A stretch of 64,000 nucleotides of DNA from Selaginella tamariscina (taxonomy: Eukaryota; Streptophyta; Lycopodiopsida; Selaginellales; Selaginellaceae): positions 259,927-323,926 of the forward strand of contig PUQB01000277.1 in the NCBI GenBank assembly GCA_003024785.1. Direction: 5' to 3'. The position numbers and the translations under genes are program-made. Under the pieces are notes generated by a model, which was not told the DNA's origin, did no database searches, and saw nothing but the letters and a program-made list of their open reading frames with translations. This document shows, piece by piece, positions 35,034-47,867 of this stretch; positions within the stretch are counted from its first letter, which is position 1, and each line of letters begins with the position of its first letter.

Positions 35034-36276
35034 ATGCATTGGATGAGCGGCTTGCTCTATGGTGCGGCGGCGTGGTGTGCACATGCGTGGTACTGTTGGT
35101 GATCTTTCAGGAGAAGCTCGTCTATGTTCCAGTCATCCCTGGCCTCACCAAAGGCTACCCGATCACTCCTGCCCGCCTCAATCTCCTCTACGAGGATATT
35201 TGGCTCACCTCCCTGACGGCGTACGACTCCACAGCTGGCTTATCAAGCTCCATCCCAAGCATTCAGGTTTCTTAGCTGCGGCTTACATGTATATCTATGT
35301 GGATTGACTCTCCGTTGCAGCTCCGACCATCCTATTCTTTCAGGAGAATGCTGGCAGTATCCTTCACTTTCATGATTTTTAGAATCTTTCCTTGACTACT
35401 ACTGAATAGACATCGCCCACAGGCTGGAATTTGTGGAGATAATGGTCAGGCGTCTCAGGTGCAACGTTTTCATGCTCTCCTACCGTGGGTAAGCCTCGCT
35501 TAACCCTGCCTGATCCTCCCACTTACACGCTTTGTTGAATCAGCTACGGTGCCAGTGACGGGAGGCCATCACAAAAGGGTATCACCCTGGACGCCCAGGT
35601 ACGTGCAACTGTTTCCTCTATGCGTAGTATTCTCTTCCTCTTTTTTGTGCTGTAGGCTGCTCTTGATCACCTTCTTCAAAGGGGCGACATTGATGCGACA
35701 AAGATTGTCGTCTTTGGGAGATCCTTGGGTGGAGCAGTTGGCGCTGCACTTGTGAGAAACAATCCGGGAAAGGTCAGATCTCGCCGGCTGTCTCTTTGTT
35801 CGTTGTGCTAAGAGCGCTCTACAGGTGGCTGCGTTGATCCTGGAGAACACGTTCACGTCTGTGCTCGATATGGCTGGCATCTTGCTGCCGGCACTCAAAT
35901 GGGTCATTGGTGGCACTCAAGCCAAGGGCCTCAAGCTGATGAATTGTCTGGTGCGATCACCCTGGAATACTTACGAGCTTGTTAGCCAGGTGCAGTCGTG
36001 CGTGTGTGTGTGTGGGCGCGCGCCTGCATATTGAATAAGTTGTGACAGATTTCGGAGCCGGTCCTCTTTCTGTCGGGATTAAGAGATGAGATGGTGCCAC
36101 CCTCCCACATGCGAATGCTTTATGAAGCAGCTCGGCACAACACCAAGCGGCTGTTTGTAGACTTTCCGTCTGGAATGCATATGGACACTTGGGTGCGGGG
36201 CGGTGAACGCTATTGGAGAGTCATACAGCTGTTCCTGGAACAACACATTGGAGTTAGAGAAGAAGAAAAGAAATAA
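35034..36276 (+). CDS. WAV2: Alpha/beta hydrolase, WAV2/Bem46/ABHD13-like
   Basis: Seven exons (the first ~35034-35266, then 35321-35356, 35410-35488, 35544-35598, 35656-35772, 35825-35989, 36049-36276). An N-terminal membrane anchor (VVCTCVVLLVIFQEKLVYVP) precedes the hydrolase fold. Visible motifs are PILFFQENAG-like (APTILFFQENAG), the nucleophile elbow VVFGRSLGGAVGA, LFLSGLRDEMVPPSHMRM, and the catalytic-His segment FPSGMHMDTW. In Arabidopsis WAV2 is a membrane protein that affects root bending. Exon 1 needs two single-base corrections, near 35060-35070 and near 35213, where WLTS changes frame into PDGVRLHSWLIK. Everything after exon 1 is intact. Start ATG is 35034 or 35043. Confidence 0.9.
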
Positions 36277-36320
36277 AATTTTACTCTGTTTCAATCCTTT
36301 AGGTTATAGACAATTGATGA

Positions 36321-39300
36321 ATGAAGAAATGCCTGAACCGTGCTCAGCTCGACAAGGCGGTGGAGTCTCTGGAAAAGAGGGATGTGACACCGGGCGCAAG
36401 CACATATGCTCAGCTTCTGCAGGCATGTGCAGGGTTCAAGGCTCTGGCTCTGGGGCAGAAGGTTCATGCCCACATGAGCACCAGATGGGGCACCAAGGGC
36501 AATGTGATTTTACAAAATCATGTCATTAGCATGTATGGCAAATGCGGCTGCCTGCCTGGCGCGCTAGCCGTGTTTGTAAGCATCGGTCACCTCAGGAACG
36601 TGGTTTCATGGAACAGTCTCATCTCTGCATATGCCCAGCAGGGGGACAGCAACTCGGCTCTGCATCTTTTCCATGCCATGCAGCTAGAGGGCCTTGTGCC
36701 TGACAAAGTGACCTACACAAGCGTCCTCAACGCCTGTTGCACCGTGGCTGCTCTGCACCATGCCAAGCTTATACACGCCACGCTCACAAGCAGGGGCTTG
36801 GACGGGGATGTCATCCTGTCTACAGCGCTTGTCAATACCCACTGCAAGTGTGGAAATCTCAGTGGCGCAAAGCACGTATTTGAAGCCATGCAACAGAAGA
36901 ATGTGGTCACCTGGACTGCACTTATTGCCGGGTATGCCCAGCATGGTCAAGTGAACGAGGCGCTCCGCCTATTCTGGAGCATGCAGGAGCCCGAGCATGA
37001 TATCACTCCCAATGCAGTCACCTTGGTTACTGTTATCAACTTGTGTGCCGAGAGTGTGGCCATTGCCGAGGGAAAAGACATACATGCCTATTACAAGCAG
37101 CAGCAGCATCATTCTGATTTTGAAGCGGGAGTGACTCCTGCTCTAGTGAACATGTATGGAAGGTGTGGGAGTGTAGAGGATGCACTTGCCGTGTTTAATA
37201 GTTTGCACCACCGTCCAACTGTCATGTGTTGGAACGCCATCATCTCTGCCTGTGCCCGAAATGGACGGGCAGAGCAAGCCCTGGAGCTGTTCCAGGCAAT
37301 GCAACAGGATGATACCGTAAAGGCAGACTCATCCACTTATTGTTCTGTTTTGGCTGCATGCGGTGAAGCTCGGAAGCTGGAGCAGGGCAGGTTAGTACAC
37401 GAGTCAATTAGAAAATGCGGAATGGAATATAACCGGCAAGTTGGGACATCGCTGATCAGCATGTACGGCAAGTGCGGCAGCCTTGGACAGGCACGCCAGA
37501 CTTTCGATGCAATGGCAGAGCGCAACGAGGTGTCTTGGAATGCAATGCTCTCCTCTTACTTTCTCAATGGGCAGGTGGTGCAGGTTATGCAGCTCTACCG
37601 CTGTATGCTGCTTGATGGGTTGCAGCCCAATGCTGTCACGTTCTTGCCCGTCGTGAATTCCTGTACATGCATAATACAGCTGCGGCAAGTGCATGGGTGT
37701 GTGGTGGATCGCAGTCTTGAATCCGATGGCACGCTGTGCAATGCACTGGTATACATGTACGGCAGGCTTGGCAGCATCGATGATGCATGGGGCATGTTCA
37801 ACCGTAGCCGCATCCACAATGCTGTCACCTGGAACGGTCTCATTACTGCATATGCTAAGAGGCGGGCTGACCAAGTACAAGGCTTTCAGCTACTGAGACA
37901 GATGCATGCGGAAGGTGTTCCACCGGACAGGGTCACCTTCATATCCCTGTGCGGTATAACTACCAATGTTGGAGGAACAATCCAATTGGAGATGGTGGAG
38001 GAGCTTGTGCCACAGATCGAGAGTGCTGGCTATGATGGCGATCCTGTCATTGGGACTGGACTGGTAGCGCTGCTGGGAAAATGTGGACACACGGAGGCTG
38101 CCTTTAATGTGTTTGAGCGGATGGCAACTGTGCGCAATGATATCGTGCCTTGGAATGCCATGATCAGTGCATATTTGTACAGCGACAAGTGGAGGGAGTC
38201 GTTGCAGCTCTATAGAAAAATGCAGCTACAAGGATTGAAACCCGATGTCACATCAGTGGTGTGCATTTTGTCGGGGGCCGCTGATAGGAAGGACGTAGTA
38301 GCCGGTGAAGGGATTGAGTTGAGTCTAATGGGAACACAGCTTCGCACAGAGGTGGGCGTAAGGAATGCATGTATCAACATGCATGGCAAGTGCGGGAGGG
38401 TGGACAAGGCGGCTGCCATATTTCAAGCCATGGAAGAATCAACACAGGACCTGGTGTCGTTGAATGTCATGATTGCGGCTTACGTAGAAGCCGGGAGAGG
38501 CGAGAATGGCGTGGTGTTGTTCAGGCGGATGCAACAGCTGGGGTTAAGCCCAGACAAGGTTACCTATGTCAACCTTCTCAATGGCTGTAGCAACAAGGAG
38601 ATGCTGCCTCTTGGCAGGGATATCCACCAACGCATCCGTAGTGCAGGTCTGGAGAGTCAGTGGTAGTGGCGACTGCACTCTCTAACATGTATAGCAAGTG
38701 TGAGAGCATTAAGGAGGCAGCAGCAACGTTCGATGGCATGGCACAGCGGAACATAGTTTCATGGAATGGCATGATAGGTGCATATGTCCAACAGGGATAC
38801 CCTCAGCATGCCCTCCAAGTCTTCAGCAGTATGCAACTAGAAGGTGTTAAGCCAGATTGTGTCACCTTTATCAATCTGTCGGATGCTTGTGCTCTTCTTA
38901 CCAATGCTCAGAAGGGCAACCGGATCCACGCCTGGCTACTGGAGACAGGTTTGAACAAGCAGAAGCAGCACAAGCCGACGTGTATAGCACTGGACAATGC
39001 GCTAGTAAACATGCATGCCAAGTGTGGGAACGTACAAGAAGCAAGAAGGATGTTTGAGGTGATAGAACACAAAACGACAGTGTCATGGAGTGTCATGGTG
39101 GCGGCGTACGCCCAAGTTGGGCAGGTGGATGAGGCACTGAAACAGTTTTGGCTGATGCAGAGGGAGGGCGTGCGTCCCAATTATATCACTCTAATCAGCA
39201 TCTTGGGCGCCTGCAGCCATGCCGGATTGCTACAGCAGGGATGCAGCTGCTACTCGTCAATGCTTGAGGATTATGGTGTGTGTCCCACCGGGGAGCACCA

Positions 39301-39553
39301 TGCCTGCATCATCGACATGCTGGGAAGGGCGGGATGGACTCAACAAGCCCAGGAGCTGATTGCTAGGACGTCCCAGCAGCATGTGAATAAGGCCTGGATG
39401 ACGCTGCTGGCTGCCTGCAGCCAGGTGGGTGACACGGAGCACGGTGGCGAGGCGGCGAACAGGCTGCTCCACATGGATCCCACGCACGCTGCCGCCTACA
39501 TTGCGCTCTCTAACACTCACTTTGCCGCAGCAGCGGCAATTCAAGAGAATTAG
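36321..39553 (+). CDS. PLS-class pentatricopeptide repeat protein, single exon with one frameshift
   Basis: A 781-residue frame (36321-38666) and a following frame (to 39553) are one protein: the first closes at GLESQW, while the next reads VVVATALSNMYSKC in the expected place, a one-base shift near 38655-38662. The restored length is about 1,075 residues of PPR repeats from the N-terminus on, with recurrent MYGKCG, VVSWNAMI and PDKVTY motifs. PPR proteins bind organellar RNA; PLS types usually act in C-to-U editing. The C-terminus has an E-motif-like part (MLGRAGWTQQAQEL, WMTLLAACSQVGDTEH, AAYIALSNTH) but stops without a DYW domain, so editing would need a partner in trans. No transit peptide is obvious at the chosen start, 45 bp after the preceding gene's stop. 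Confidence 0.9.
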
Positions 39554-39561
39554 GGTTGGCT

Positions 39562-39571
39562 AAAACCCTAA
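39562..39571 (+). promoter_or_regulatory. Telo-box between the PPR gene and RBM19
   Basis: AAAACCCTAA lies 4 bases before the RBM19 start codon, in a 22-bp gap after the PPR stop. The complementary TTAGGGTT overlaps the PPR stop codon. The gene encodes a ribosome-biogenesis factor, the class in which telo-boxes are known to act. Confidence 0.5.
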
Positions 39572-39575
39572 GGCA

Positions 39576-42500
39576 ATGGCTGCGGCAACGCGCGTTTGCG
39601 TCAAGAACCTGCCGGCGTACATCACAGAGGAGAAGCTCAAGGAGCATTTTGGCGCCAAGGGTCAAATCACTGATGCAAAAATCATGCGCACCAGGTTGGC
39701 TTCCCTTCCATCTCTCTCTAAGTAATGATCTAAGCTTGTTTTAGCGATGGAAAATCTCGGAGGTTCGGCTTTGTGGGGTTTTACACTGAAGAAGAAGCCA
39801 AAGTAGCAGTCAGCTACTTTAACAAATCGTTTCTCGATACGTCCAGAATCATCTGTGAGGTATGCATTAGCTTGAATCCAATTTTTCTTGGCTGACCCCT
39901 TTCTCTCTCTGGAAAGATGGCTCGTCCCATTCACGATGCAAGCTTTCCTCGACCTTGGAGTCGGCACTCGAAAGGAAGCTCGGCATATCAAAGGGCTCAT
40001 CCGAAACAGGCTAAATCCGATGTCAAGGCTCGCGGGGTTGGTGAAGTCGCAAGAAGGGTGAAGAAGATCCCGGCCTCACAGAATTCCTGGACGTTATGCA
40101 GTTCCGTGGTAAGGCTAAACTGTGGGCCAACGACACAAGTACCATAGCAGTAGGAAAAAAACAGGATCCAGATGCAGCGGTTAAAGCCAAACCGCTTGGC
40201 GATGATGGGCATCCAGTCCACAATGGAGAAGAAGCGGTTAATGCTGAACCTCCTGGTGATGATGGCGTTGTATCTGACATGCAATACCTGAAGAACAAGA
40301 TTCGAAAGGATTGGAGTGAGAATGAGCATCAAATGAATGCAACATCACAAGGACAAGAAGTACAAGAAGAAGAAGCAGAAGAGGAAGTGGAAGAAACAGG
40401 GCGGCTTTTTGTTCGTAATCTTGCATACACCACAAGGTAAGTATCTCAGGCACGTGTCCTCTTGATTAACGTTACTTCTCTTGAAGTGAAGACGAACTGT
40501 CAGCTCTATTTGGGCAGTTTGGAGAAGTTGTCCACGTTCATCTGGTCTTGGACAAAGAGACTCACCGGTCCAAGGGTTTTGGCTACGTTCTCTTTATGCT
40601 GCCAGAAGCGGCAGAAAGGTATGTGGTGTCCAAAGTTGCCATTATTTACATATGCTTTTTGGGCAGGGCAAGGAAGGAGCTGGACAAGTCCATATTTCAA
40701 GGGCGACTGCTTCATGTACTACCGGCAAAGCAACAAACGGAGGTGAAAAAGTAAGTATTCAGCGTAGCACATTTATGATCAACGTCTATACTTACTAAAA
40801 TATAACTCTCTCTCTCTCTTCTCTCTCTCTCTTACTACAATAAACGAATATATAGACATTAATCTATTCCTCACATTACATATGCATGTACATGTGTATG
40901 GATGTATCTATGTGTCATAAATATGTAGCATATGGAATGCATTATATAGACCCTTTAAACGGTATATTATCGAGTTATAAAATAACTTGTATAGCAGAGT
41001 ATCATGTTTTACATTAAGCACATTCTATATGCTACAAATTATATGAAGTTAAGCACAAGATCATGGATAATAGTATTATGCAAGCATTCCTGCTCGCTCA
41101 TTCTGCGTCTCGACGGAAAGGACCAGTCACCCTTGAACATTGGCAAGGGAAGCATATCACATAATATGACATCTAGAACCTCATCAGGCGTACAAAAGCA
41201 TGCATGTGTGCCTATTACACCCCTCTCTCGAGAATACAGCGTACTGAGCGACACTACGTATGCATGTTGTATGTGTGTATCCAAAATTCATATACATATA
41301 GTTGTGTTTCACTCTTACGATATCTATCTATAGGTTAAAGGTGTGCCCTGCTAGTCTGAAACAGGAAAAGGAAGCCGAACGTAAGAAAGATGAAGCTAGC
41401 GGCAATACCCAAGCTTGGAATTCCTTGTACATGCGGCCCGACACAGTACAGACCAAAGTTTGGTTTTCCGCCGTGTGCCTAACATTTGCGTTTACTATCT
41501 TACAGGTTGCAGAGAACGTAGCCAAGGAATATGGGGTCTCAAAGCGCGAGTTTCTGAATCCAGAAGCGGGGGACCTTGCTGTGCGGCTTGCCTTGGGTGA
41601 AACACACGTCATTACGGAGACGAAGCGTTCTTTAAGTCAGCAAGGTGTCAACGTGGAGCTGCTGGAGGAGGTTGCTTCTGGCAAAGCCGGACAGATAGCC
41701 AGGAGTAGTCTTGTGATTCTTGTGAAGAACCTTCCCTTTACCACAACAGAAGCAGATTTGTCAGGTTTGTTTGGCAGCTACGGCAGTCTTGGCCGGTTAA
41801 TCCTTCCTCCTACGAAAACGATTGCGGTGGTATGGCCTACATTTTACTACTGTTTTTTTTTTAATAAATTCACAATCTATGCCTTTCCCAGGTGGAGTTT
41901 CTGGCGGGATTCGAAGCGCTCAAAGCGTTTGAGTCTTTGGCTTACAGAAAATTTAAGTAAGCTCCTGACAGTGATACATCTGCCGACTCTGAAACTAAAC
42001 CCTTGTACAGGCACGTGCCGCTTTATTTGGAATGGGCACCATTGGATCTTCTCTGTCCGAAGAAAGATTTGCCCACGCCCGGTTCTATAGAAATTCACCT
42101 TCTGCCGGGCTACGATGAGGATGTCGATTCCCCCACGGTATGTACGTGTATTTGTCAAGCTTTGGACTCATCTTGCACAAACTCTTGCAGTCAAGCAGCG
42201 TGTTCGTGAAGAACTTAAACTTCAAAACCACTGAAGACACCCTGAGGAAGCATTTTGAGCAGCGGATGACCACGGGTTGGTTACGGAAGGCTACGGTACG
42301 GAGAGTGCATTTAACACGTTGCTGGTGTTACTGACGTCCGCTGATTTTGCAGATAAAAACAAAACCTTCCAAAAGTGGTAAAGGAGTTTTGTCGATGGGA
42401 TTCGGCTTCTTAGAATTTGACTCTGCAGAGACAGCCAGGAGAGTATGTAAGAGCTTGCAGGTGAGTGCGTGGGTGACTCGTGGTTTGTCTTGTAATTGTG

Positions 42501-42988
42501 CATAGCTGTAGGGATCGGTTCTGGAAGGTCATGCTCTTACTTTACAACTGAGCTGTCGCGATGGCAATCCCGAATTGCGTAAGAAACGTAGCAAGGGCAG
42601 CTCGACAAAGATTATCGTGCGGAATGTGGCATTTGAAGCAACGAAGAAGGATCTGAATCAGCTGTTTAGCCCATTTGGACAGGTAACCACTCTATCCAAG
42701 CTCCCGCACTTAAATCACAGGGTTGTTTGTTCAGATGAAGAGGCTGAAGCTGCCCAAGAAGTTCGACGGGAACCATCGAGGTTTCGCCTTCGTCGAGTTT
42801 GTGACAAAGCAAGAGGCTGATAATGCTTTCGAGTCACTGGCAAATACGCATTCTACGGAAGGCACTTGGTTCTGGAGTGGGCTCGTGAAGGTGAGACTCT
42901 GGAGGAGTTGCGAGCCAAAACAGCATCCCAGATTGCAAAGGCTGAGGAGGAGCCAACAAGCAACAAGAAGAAGCGACCCAGGCTATAG
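39576..42988 (+). CDS. RBM19/MRD1: RBM19/MRD1-like protein with multiple RRM domains (pre-rRNA processing)
   Basis: Thirteen exons can be traced from ATG 39576 to TAG 42986-42988, mostly with 48-60 bp introns; one (40751-41333, 583 bp) is unusually long and holds a CT microsatellite. At least five RRMs are visible: [20 protein letters not shown] with [19 protein letters not shown] with [47 protein letters not shown] with GFGFLEF; and [20 protein letters not shown] with RGFAFVEF. The [15 protein letters not shown] linker and the [19 protein letters not shown] tail are typical. RBM19/MRD1 acts in the nucleolus in small-subunit rRNA processing. Two single-base frameshifts, near 40045 and near 42848, interrupt the frame; conserved text continues on both sides of each. 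Confidence 0.93.
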
Positions 42989-43038
42989 TTGTTGTAAAAA
43001 AACAAATGAAATACAAAGTGTTTGCCCTAACTAGCGTC

Positions 43039-43609
43039 ATGTCTTCATCGGATCCCTCGGAGCACCGGCGCCGTCTCGTCAAAGCCTCATCGTACGTATT
43101 TCATCTCTGTTTCTGATTGATTCTCACCATATGGGACAGGCTCATGAAACGGGATCGCGATCCAGCGACACCCAATGCTGCAGCTGCTGCCCCTGTAAAA
43201 CGCAGCAAGGGTAAGTTTTCTTGTCCACAACAATTGTCTAACTTGTATGTGTCGCCAGTAGGGGAGGACCCTTCCGCGAAACATGCAAGGTAAGGTGAGG
43301 CGGGTAGTGTTGTTGATTTCTAACCTGCGCGCAGGGCCCAAGCACCTCAAGACGCACGGCCGCTGGGTCGCCAGGTAAGGTGGTAAAGAGGGTAATGCTT
43401 GTGTGTTGAGGAGGCGTTGGCAGGGAACGCGGCCAGCAGTAACCGGCGGCAAGCATGGTGAGGAATTGCGGCTGCAGCAGGCTAAGAGGGCGGCGTTGGT
43501 TCGAGTCCAGACCGTTGGTGCAACCGGCAGCTTCAAAAGCTTTGATTCGGCATTTGGGAACTATTTGGTGCCGGTTATCCCTGTGCACCTGATGAACAAA
43601 CCCAAGTAG
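43039..43609 (+). CDS. Small basic protein, unrecognised, 126 aa
   Basis: Five exons (43039-43091, 43140-43210, 43259-43289, 43335-43374, 43424-43609) join in frame to 126 residues. It starts MSSSDPSEHRRRLVKASS. The C-terminal half is best ordered: TGGKHGEELRLQQAKRAALV and then GSFKSFDSAFGNYLVPVIP. Basic and probably nuclear or nucleolar, judging only by composition. The last exon has the look of a conserved plant motif, but I cannot name the family. It sits 50 bp after RBM19 and just before the NT-C2 gene on the same strand. Internal splice sites are predicted from GT/AG and reading-frame continuity. Confidence 0.6.
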
Positions 43610-43665
43610 TGTTTTTTTTAAAAATAAATATAAATACAGGGATTTAGGGCAAGCGGGATCTAGAC

Positions 43666-46422
43666 ATGGTTTTGGGCCTGGGAAAGAAGGCAGCCCGTTG
43701 AGCGTGGTGTACGAGATAAGGCTGAATGAGGTGAAGCCATGGCCTTGCACCAAATCGCCTTCGCAGGTGGTGATCCAGTGGCAAAGGGGTGAAAAGCGAT
43801 CGGGAAGCACCCGGATTGTGTCCTGTGACAGAGACAGAATATCCATTAACGAGTCTTTCACCGTTCCCGCCACCCTTTACAAGCTGCCGAACAGCAGGTT
43901 CCACAAGAAATGTGTAATTTTCACCTTGTGCGACGCCCAACAACGCCTCCGTCCTCTTGGCCGTGCTGTCCTCGACCTTGCCGACTACGCAAGCCTTGAC
44001 AAGAGCTCCAACTCGAGCATTCTCGTCGCTGTGGCCAAGAGGGAGTTGAGCGCCCTCGGTACGCCCTATCTTTCCTTTACCATCTCCCCACAGGGTACTG
44101 CTTCTAAGCCGCAGGAACAGCTGCACCAAAATGATCTTGCATCCCCTGTCAGCGTCAAGGAGGGAGAAGACGAGGAAGTAATTGCCGACTTTACTGACGA
44201 TGATGAAGATGAAGCAGAGGACTCACTCTCTGTCTCGTCCGCTCATGCCGATTCCAAACAGGAACAGCCACAACCGCCTTCACCATGTGCAGCATCGACG
44301 TCCTCCTCGATTGTTGATGTAACATCAACAGTACAACCCAACGACAGGGTACAGCCCGTTGCATCCACGCCCAAGTCCGTTGCGGCTCTAGCTGCAGCAT
44401 CCGCATATGCGTCCAAGAGGAAACCGAGTTTCAATGCAGCAAGCCTAAGTAACGAGCACTACGAACGTGCTGCAGGCGGCAAGAACCAAGTACGCAGAGG
44501 GGGCAGCAGAGAGGGGGGAGATGCTGGATAAGAAGGCCGTGGAGGAGGCAAGGCAGAGGGCAGCGGCTGCAGAAGCCAAGGCGGTGGCAGCAGTTGAAAG
44601 GACCAATCAGCTGGAGATGGAAATGGAGAATCTCAAGTCGGAGCTGCGGGAGGCTGCTGCTTTAGAGCTTGCGCTTTACTCGGTTGTTGCACAGCACGGC
44701 AGCTCCTCTCACAAAATACATGCCCCTGCCCGCCGCCTTGCCAGAATCTATCTCTACACTTGCAACAACTCAAGTGATCACCAAGCCAGGGCTGGCACCG
44801 CCAGGGCTTGCGCCTCCGGTCTCGTTGTGGTCGTGCGGGCATGCGAAAATGACGTCTCAAGGTACAAAAGTTTAAAGTGTTAACGAGTTACCATTCTCAG
44901 TGAAAACAATCAGGTTGACATTTTGGTGGTCCAACGTTGTGGTGTTGAGAGAGATGATCTCACAGGCTGTTGATATCCCGCCTTCCCAGGGCAGCGACGT
45001 CAATGTGCTCGACTGGAGGGAGACTTCAACCTTATCCTCCACACTGGAGAGGATTGAGGCTTGGATATTTGGAAGGATAGTGGAATGCATTTGGTGGCAG
45101 GTGGGCTTTAGTTACCCTGTCAACCAACGGATTCGGTCATTTACTGTGCTATGTGCAGTCTTTGACGCCTCACATGCAGTCATCTGTTTCTGGGGATCAA
45201 AACTCAGTCCCAACTACTCCTGACAAGTCGGTCGTTTCTCGCCTGAAGAAGAGTGTAAGAGGATTGATGATCTCCGACTTTGTCAGTTCGCAGCAGGGAA
45301 ATATGTCCGTGGAAATTTGGAAATCGGCCTTCTTGGACGCCTTGCAGAGGATTTGTCCGGTTCGTGCCGGTGGTCACGACTGTGGCTGTATACAAGTGGT
45401 GACAAGGATGGTAACCGAGAGAAAACAGCCCGCCTCAGCTTTGCTTTCTCATTCATTCCATTGGTTTGTAGATTGTGGAGCAATGTGTGATGCGCCTTGA
45501 CGTGGCAATGTTCAACGCAATCCTGCGTGATATGGAAGAGAACGTGCCTACGGATCCTATTTCCGATCCTATCTCAGAGCTCAGTGTGCTACCAATAGCT
45601 CCGGATAATGTAACTTTTGGAGGGGAGCTCAGCTGAAGAACGTGGTGAATACCACCAGCCTTGTTTACTGCGGGAGATGCCAGTCGAGTTGACAAAAGCT
45701 TTTTACAGATAAACACATGGTCAACCTGGTTGTTAACACTGACGGGCGAAGGAGGTGGGGAGGGAGCTGCTGCACAAGAGAACGTGGAGAAAGGAACGTC
45801 CAATTTCACTTTGCTAAGAGCGATGAGCGACCTGTTGATGCTTCCCAAGGACATGCTCATGGACAAGACAGTGAGGAAGGAGGTAGTTGCTCTCCCTATG
45901 CATGCGAGCTTTGATAAACTCTACCTAGTACAGGTGTGTCCAGCATTGAGCTTGCTTCTGATCAGAAGAGTCCTGTCCAAGTTTGCCCCGGATGAGTTTG
46001 CACCAGACCCCGTTCCACCTTCTCTACTGGCGGCTTTGAATGCGGAGGTACTGTGTGCGTGTGCGTGTGCGTGTGCGTGTGCGTGTGCATGCGTGTGAAG
46101 TGACAAGGGGTTCTGCAAAGATTTCAATGGAGAGGCAAAGAGTAGGCGAGGAGGACATAAGCCCCACAACAGTGATCATGGCTTCTGCCCCTCCAGTTGT
46201 CTACTTTCCACCGTCATCCGCATTGATACATGAGACGTTTAGTCCTAGAGGGCCGCCAGAACCAGGAAGGGCAACACAAGTGACGATGAACTGGAAGAGC
46301 TGGAGTCGCCTCTGGCATTGCTGTTTGATAATGGATGTCTTGATTCCAAGGCCGGCCCCCAACTCCAGACTTGTCTTGCGAAGAGGTATCGACTGCTACG
46401 CCAAATCTGGAACAATTTTTGA
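43666..46422 (+). CDS. NT-C2 (EEIG1/EHBP1-type) domain coiled-coil protein
   Basis: Starts MVLGLGKK, as in plant relatives. The N-terminal C2-like domain contains YEIRLNEVKPWPC, VIQWQRGEKRSGST and KKCVIFTLCDAQQRLRPLG. An acidic and Ser/Pro-rich linker follows, then a coiled coil (44520-44660), then a conserved C-terminal region: HGSSSHKIHAPARRLARIYL, RLTFWWSNVVVLREMISQA, WWQSLTPHMQ, RAGGHDCGC, RLDVAMFNAILRDM and TSDDELEELESPLALL. Introns are at about 44862-44913, 45101-45158, 45411-45471, 45645-45708 and 46048-46120 (the last with a GTGCGT repeat). NT-C2 proteins are linked to membrane and actin or organelle positioning; the precise role is unknown. Single-base frameshifts are needed near 43695, 44475, 45620 and 46270. 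Confidence 0.85.
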
Positions 46423-46495
46423 TCTACCTGTGTATGTATATTTTGTTCCTCTTACAAAAATCAATAGATATTATATGTATTTTGTTACAAGGGGA

Positions 46496-47867
46496 TTAGC
46501 CGCCTCCTCTGCTGTTGCTTAATGCAGCCAAGAGCTTAACAATTTCGGGCATAGAAAAATCGCCTTGCTCCTGCCTGGCCTGAGCGTCATACTGCCTTCT
46601 CATTTGGTAATCGAAGGCCGCATCTTTGGATGTGCGTGCATTTCTCAACACGCTTTCAAAATCGCTCTGCCTCAAAGGCCTCGTTGTTGCCTGCATGCCA
46701 GTAAACCACCAGTTAGTTACAGATGCAAACACGCATGCGCACATATCAACCTGTTGCGGCTGCCCGCTTCTCTCTTTCTCTAGCCGCTCTCTTATGGGCA
46801 AGTAAGCAGCCTGCTTACACAAATCTGTAAGATCCGAACCGCTGTAATCTCCGTGAGTCTGCCCAAGGAGTCTATGTCCAGTCCCTCTTCTACTGCCTCG
46901 TCTTTAAGAATAACACGAAGGATGCTCGCTCGTTGCTTCACGTCCGGCATACCAACTTCGAACGCTCGGGGTAAACGGCGTAGTATAGCTTCGTCCAGCT
47001 CCCAAGGCCTGTTTGTAGACGCCAATACCATCACCCTTGCATTGTCTACGGACACGGAGGTCAAAATGAAAGCCATGGACACAACTATCAAACTTACGAT
47101 CAGTAGTAAGCCCGTCCCAGAGCGCCATAAACTCGGTCTTCATATGCGTCACGGATTCGTGCTCGGTAACTCGCCGTTGGCCGAGAAAGCTATCCACTTC
47201 ATCGATGAATATGATGCAGGGCTGCAGCTTGTAGGCCAAGGAGAAAAGAGCACTAACTGCAACACCCAAGGGTGAGAAGAGCATATAAAAAGAAAACGAA
47301 GCAGATTAAATTCTAACCGAGCTTCTGAGCATCTCCGAACCACTTGCTCATGAGGGTAGCAATTCGAACATTGATAAACACCGCACGAGACTCCTTAGCA
47401 ATTGCCTTGGCCAGCAGGGTTTTTCCAGTTCCGGGCGGTCCGTAAAGCAAGACACCTTTCTGAGGCGCCAAGAGCTTTCCGTGTGCAAACAGCTCAGGAC
47501 GCTGAAGCGGAAGGATGACCAGTTCGTGGAGTGAGTCCTTGACATCTTCCAGGCCACCAATGGAATCGAAAGTGACATCAATGTCTTCGGGATTGATGAC
47601 ATCGCACGCTATCATGTCCTGAGAAGACGAAAATGAAATCCACTTAACTGAACCCAAATCTACTAGACGTACCTCATACACGTTGGTCTGCACCAGCGAA
47701 CGACCAAGACGCTTGGCAATCTCCTTCTTACGCTCGGCAGCTTTCTTTGCCTGATAGCGGTTCGGGTCAAGATGCCGAACGCCGACAAAGAGAACCAAGC
47801 AGGTGAGGGCTGCGCTGACTGCATAGAGGAAGAGCTCCTGGCCGAGGGAAGTGTCGCGGCCTCCCAT
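46496..47867 (-). CDS. MSP1: AAA ATPase MSP1/ATAD1-like, mitochondrial outer-membrane/peroxisomal extractase
   Basis: Five exons on the minus strand (47867-47673, 47618-47318, 47256-47098, 47045-46751, 46690-46496), introns 52-61 bp, about 381 residues. An N-terminal membrane segment ([18 protein letters not shown]) is followed by a single AAA domain: Walker [10 protein letters not shown], Walker [14 protein letters not shown], sensor 1 [15 protein letters not shown], arginine-finger segment [14 protein letters not shown], and sensor 2 region [19 protein letters not shown]1 pulls mislocalised tail-anchored proteins from membranes. One single-base frameshift near 46858 separates SLGRL from the sensor-2 helix. 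It ends tail to tail with the NT-C2 gene, 73 bp apart, and starts 71 bp from KRTCAP2 in divergent orientation. Confidence 0.93.

Noticed and set aside
38655-38670. Two separate PPR genes
   Set aside because: The second frame starts inside a repeat and continues the first without loss of residues; a one-base indel explains the break better.
43238-44129. Open frames on the minus strand opposite the small protein and the NT-C2 gene
   Set aside because: They have no family character and cross the introns and exons of genes with clear motifs.
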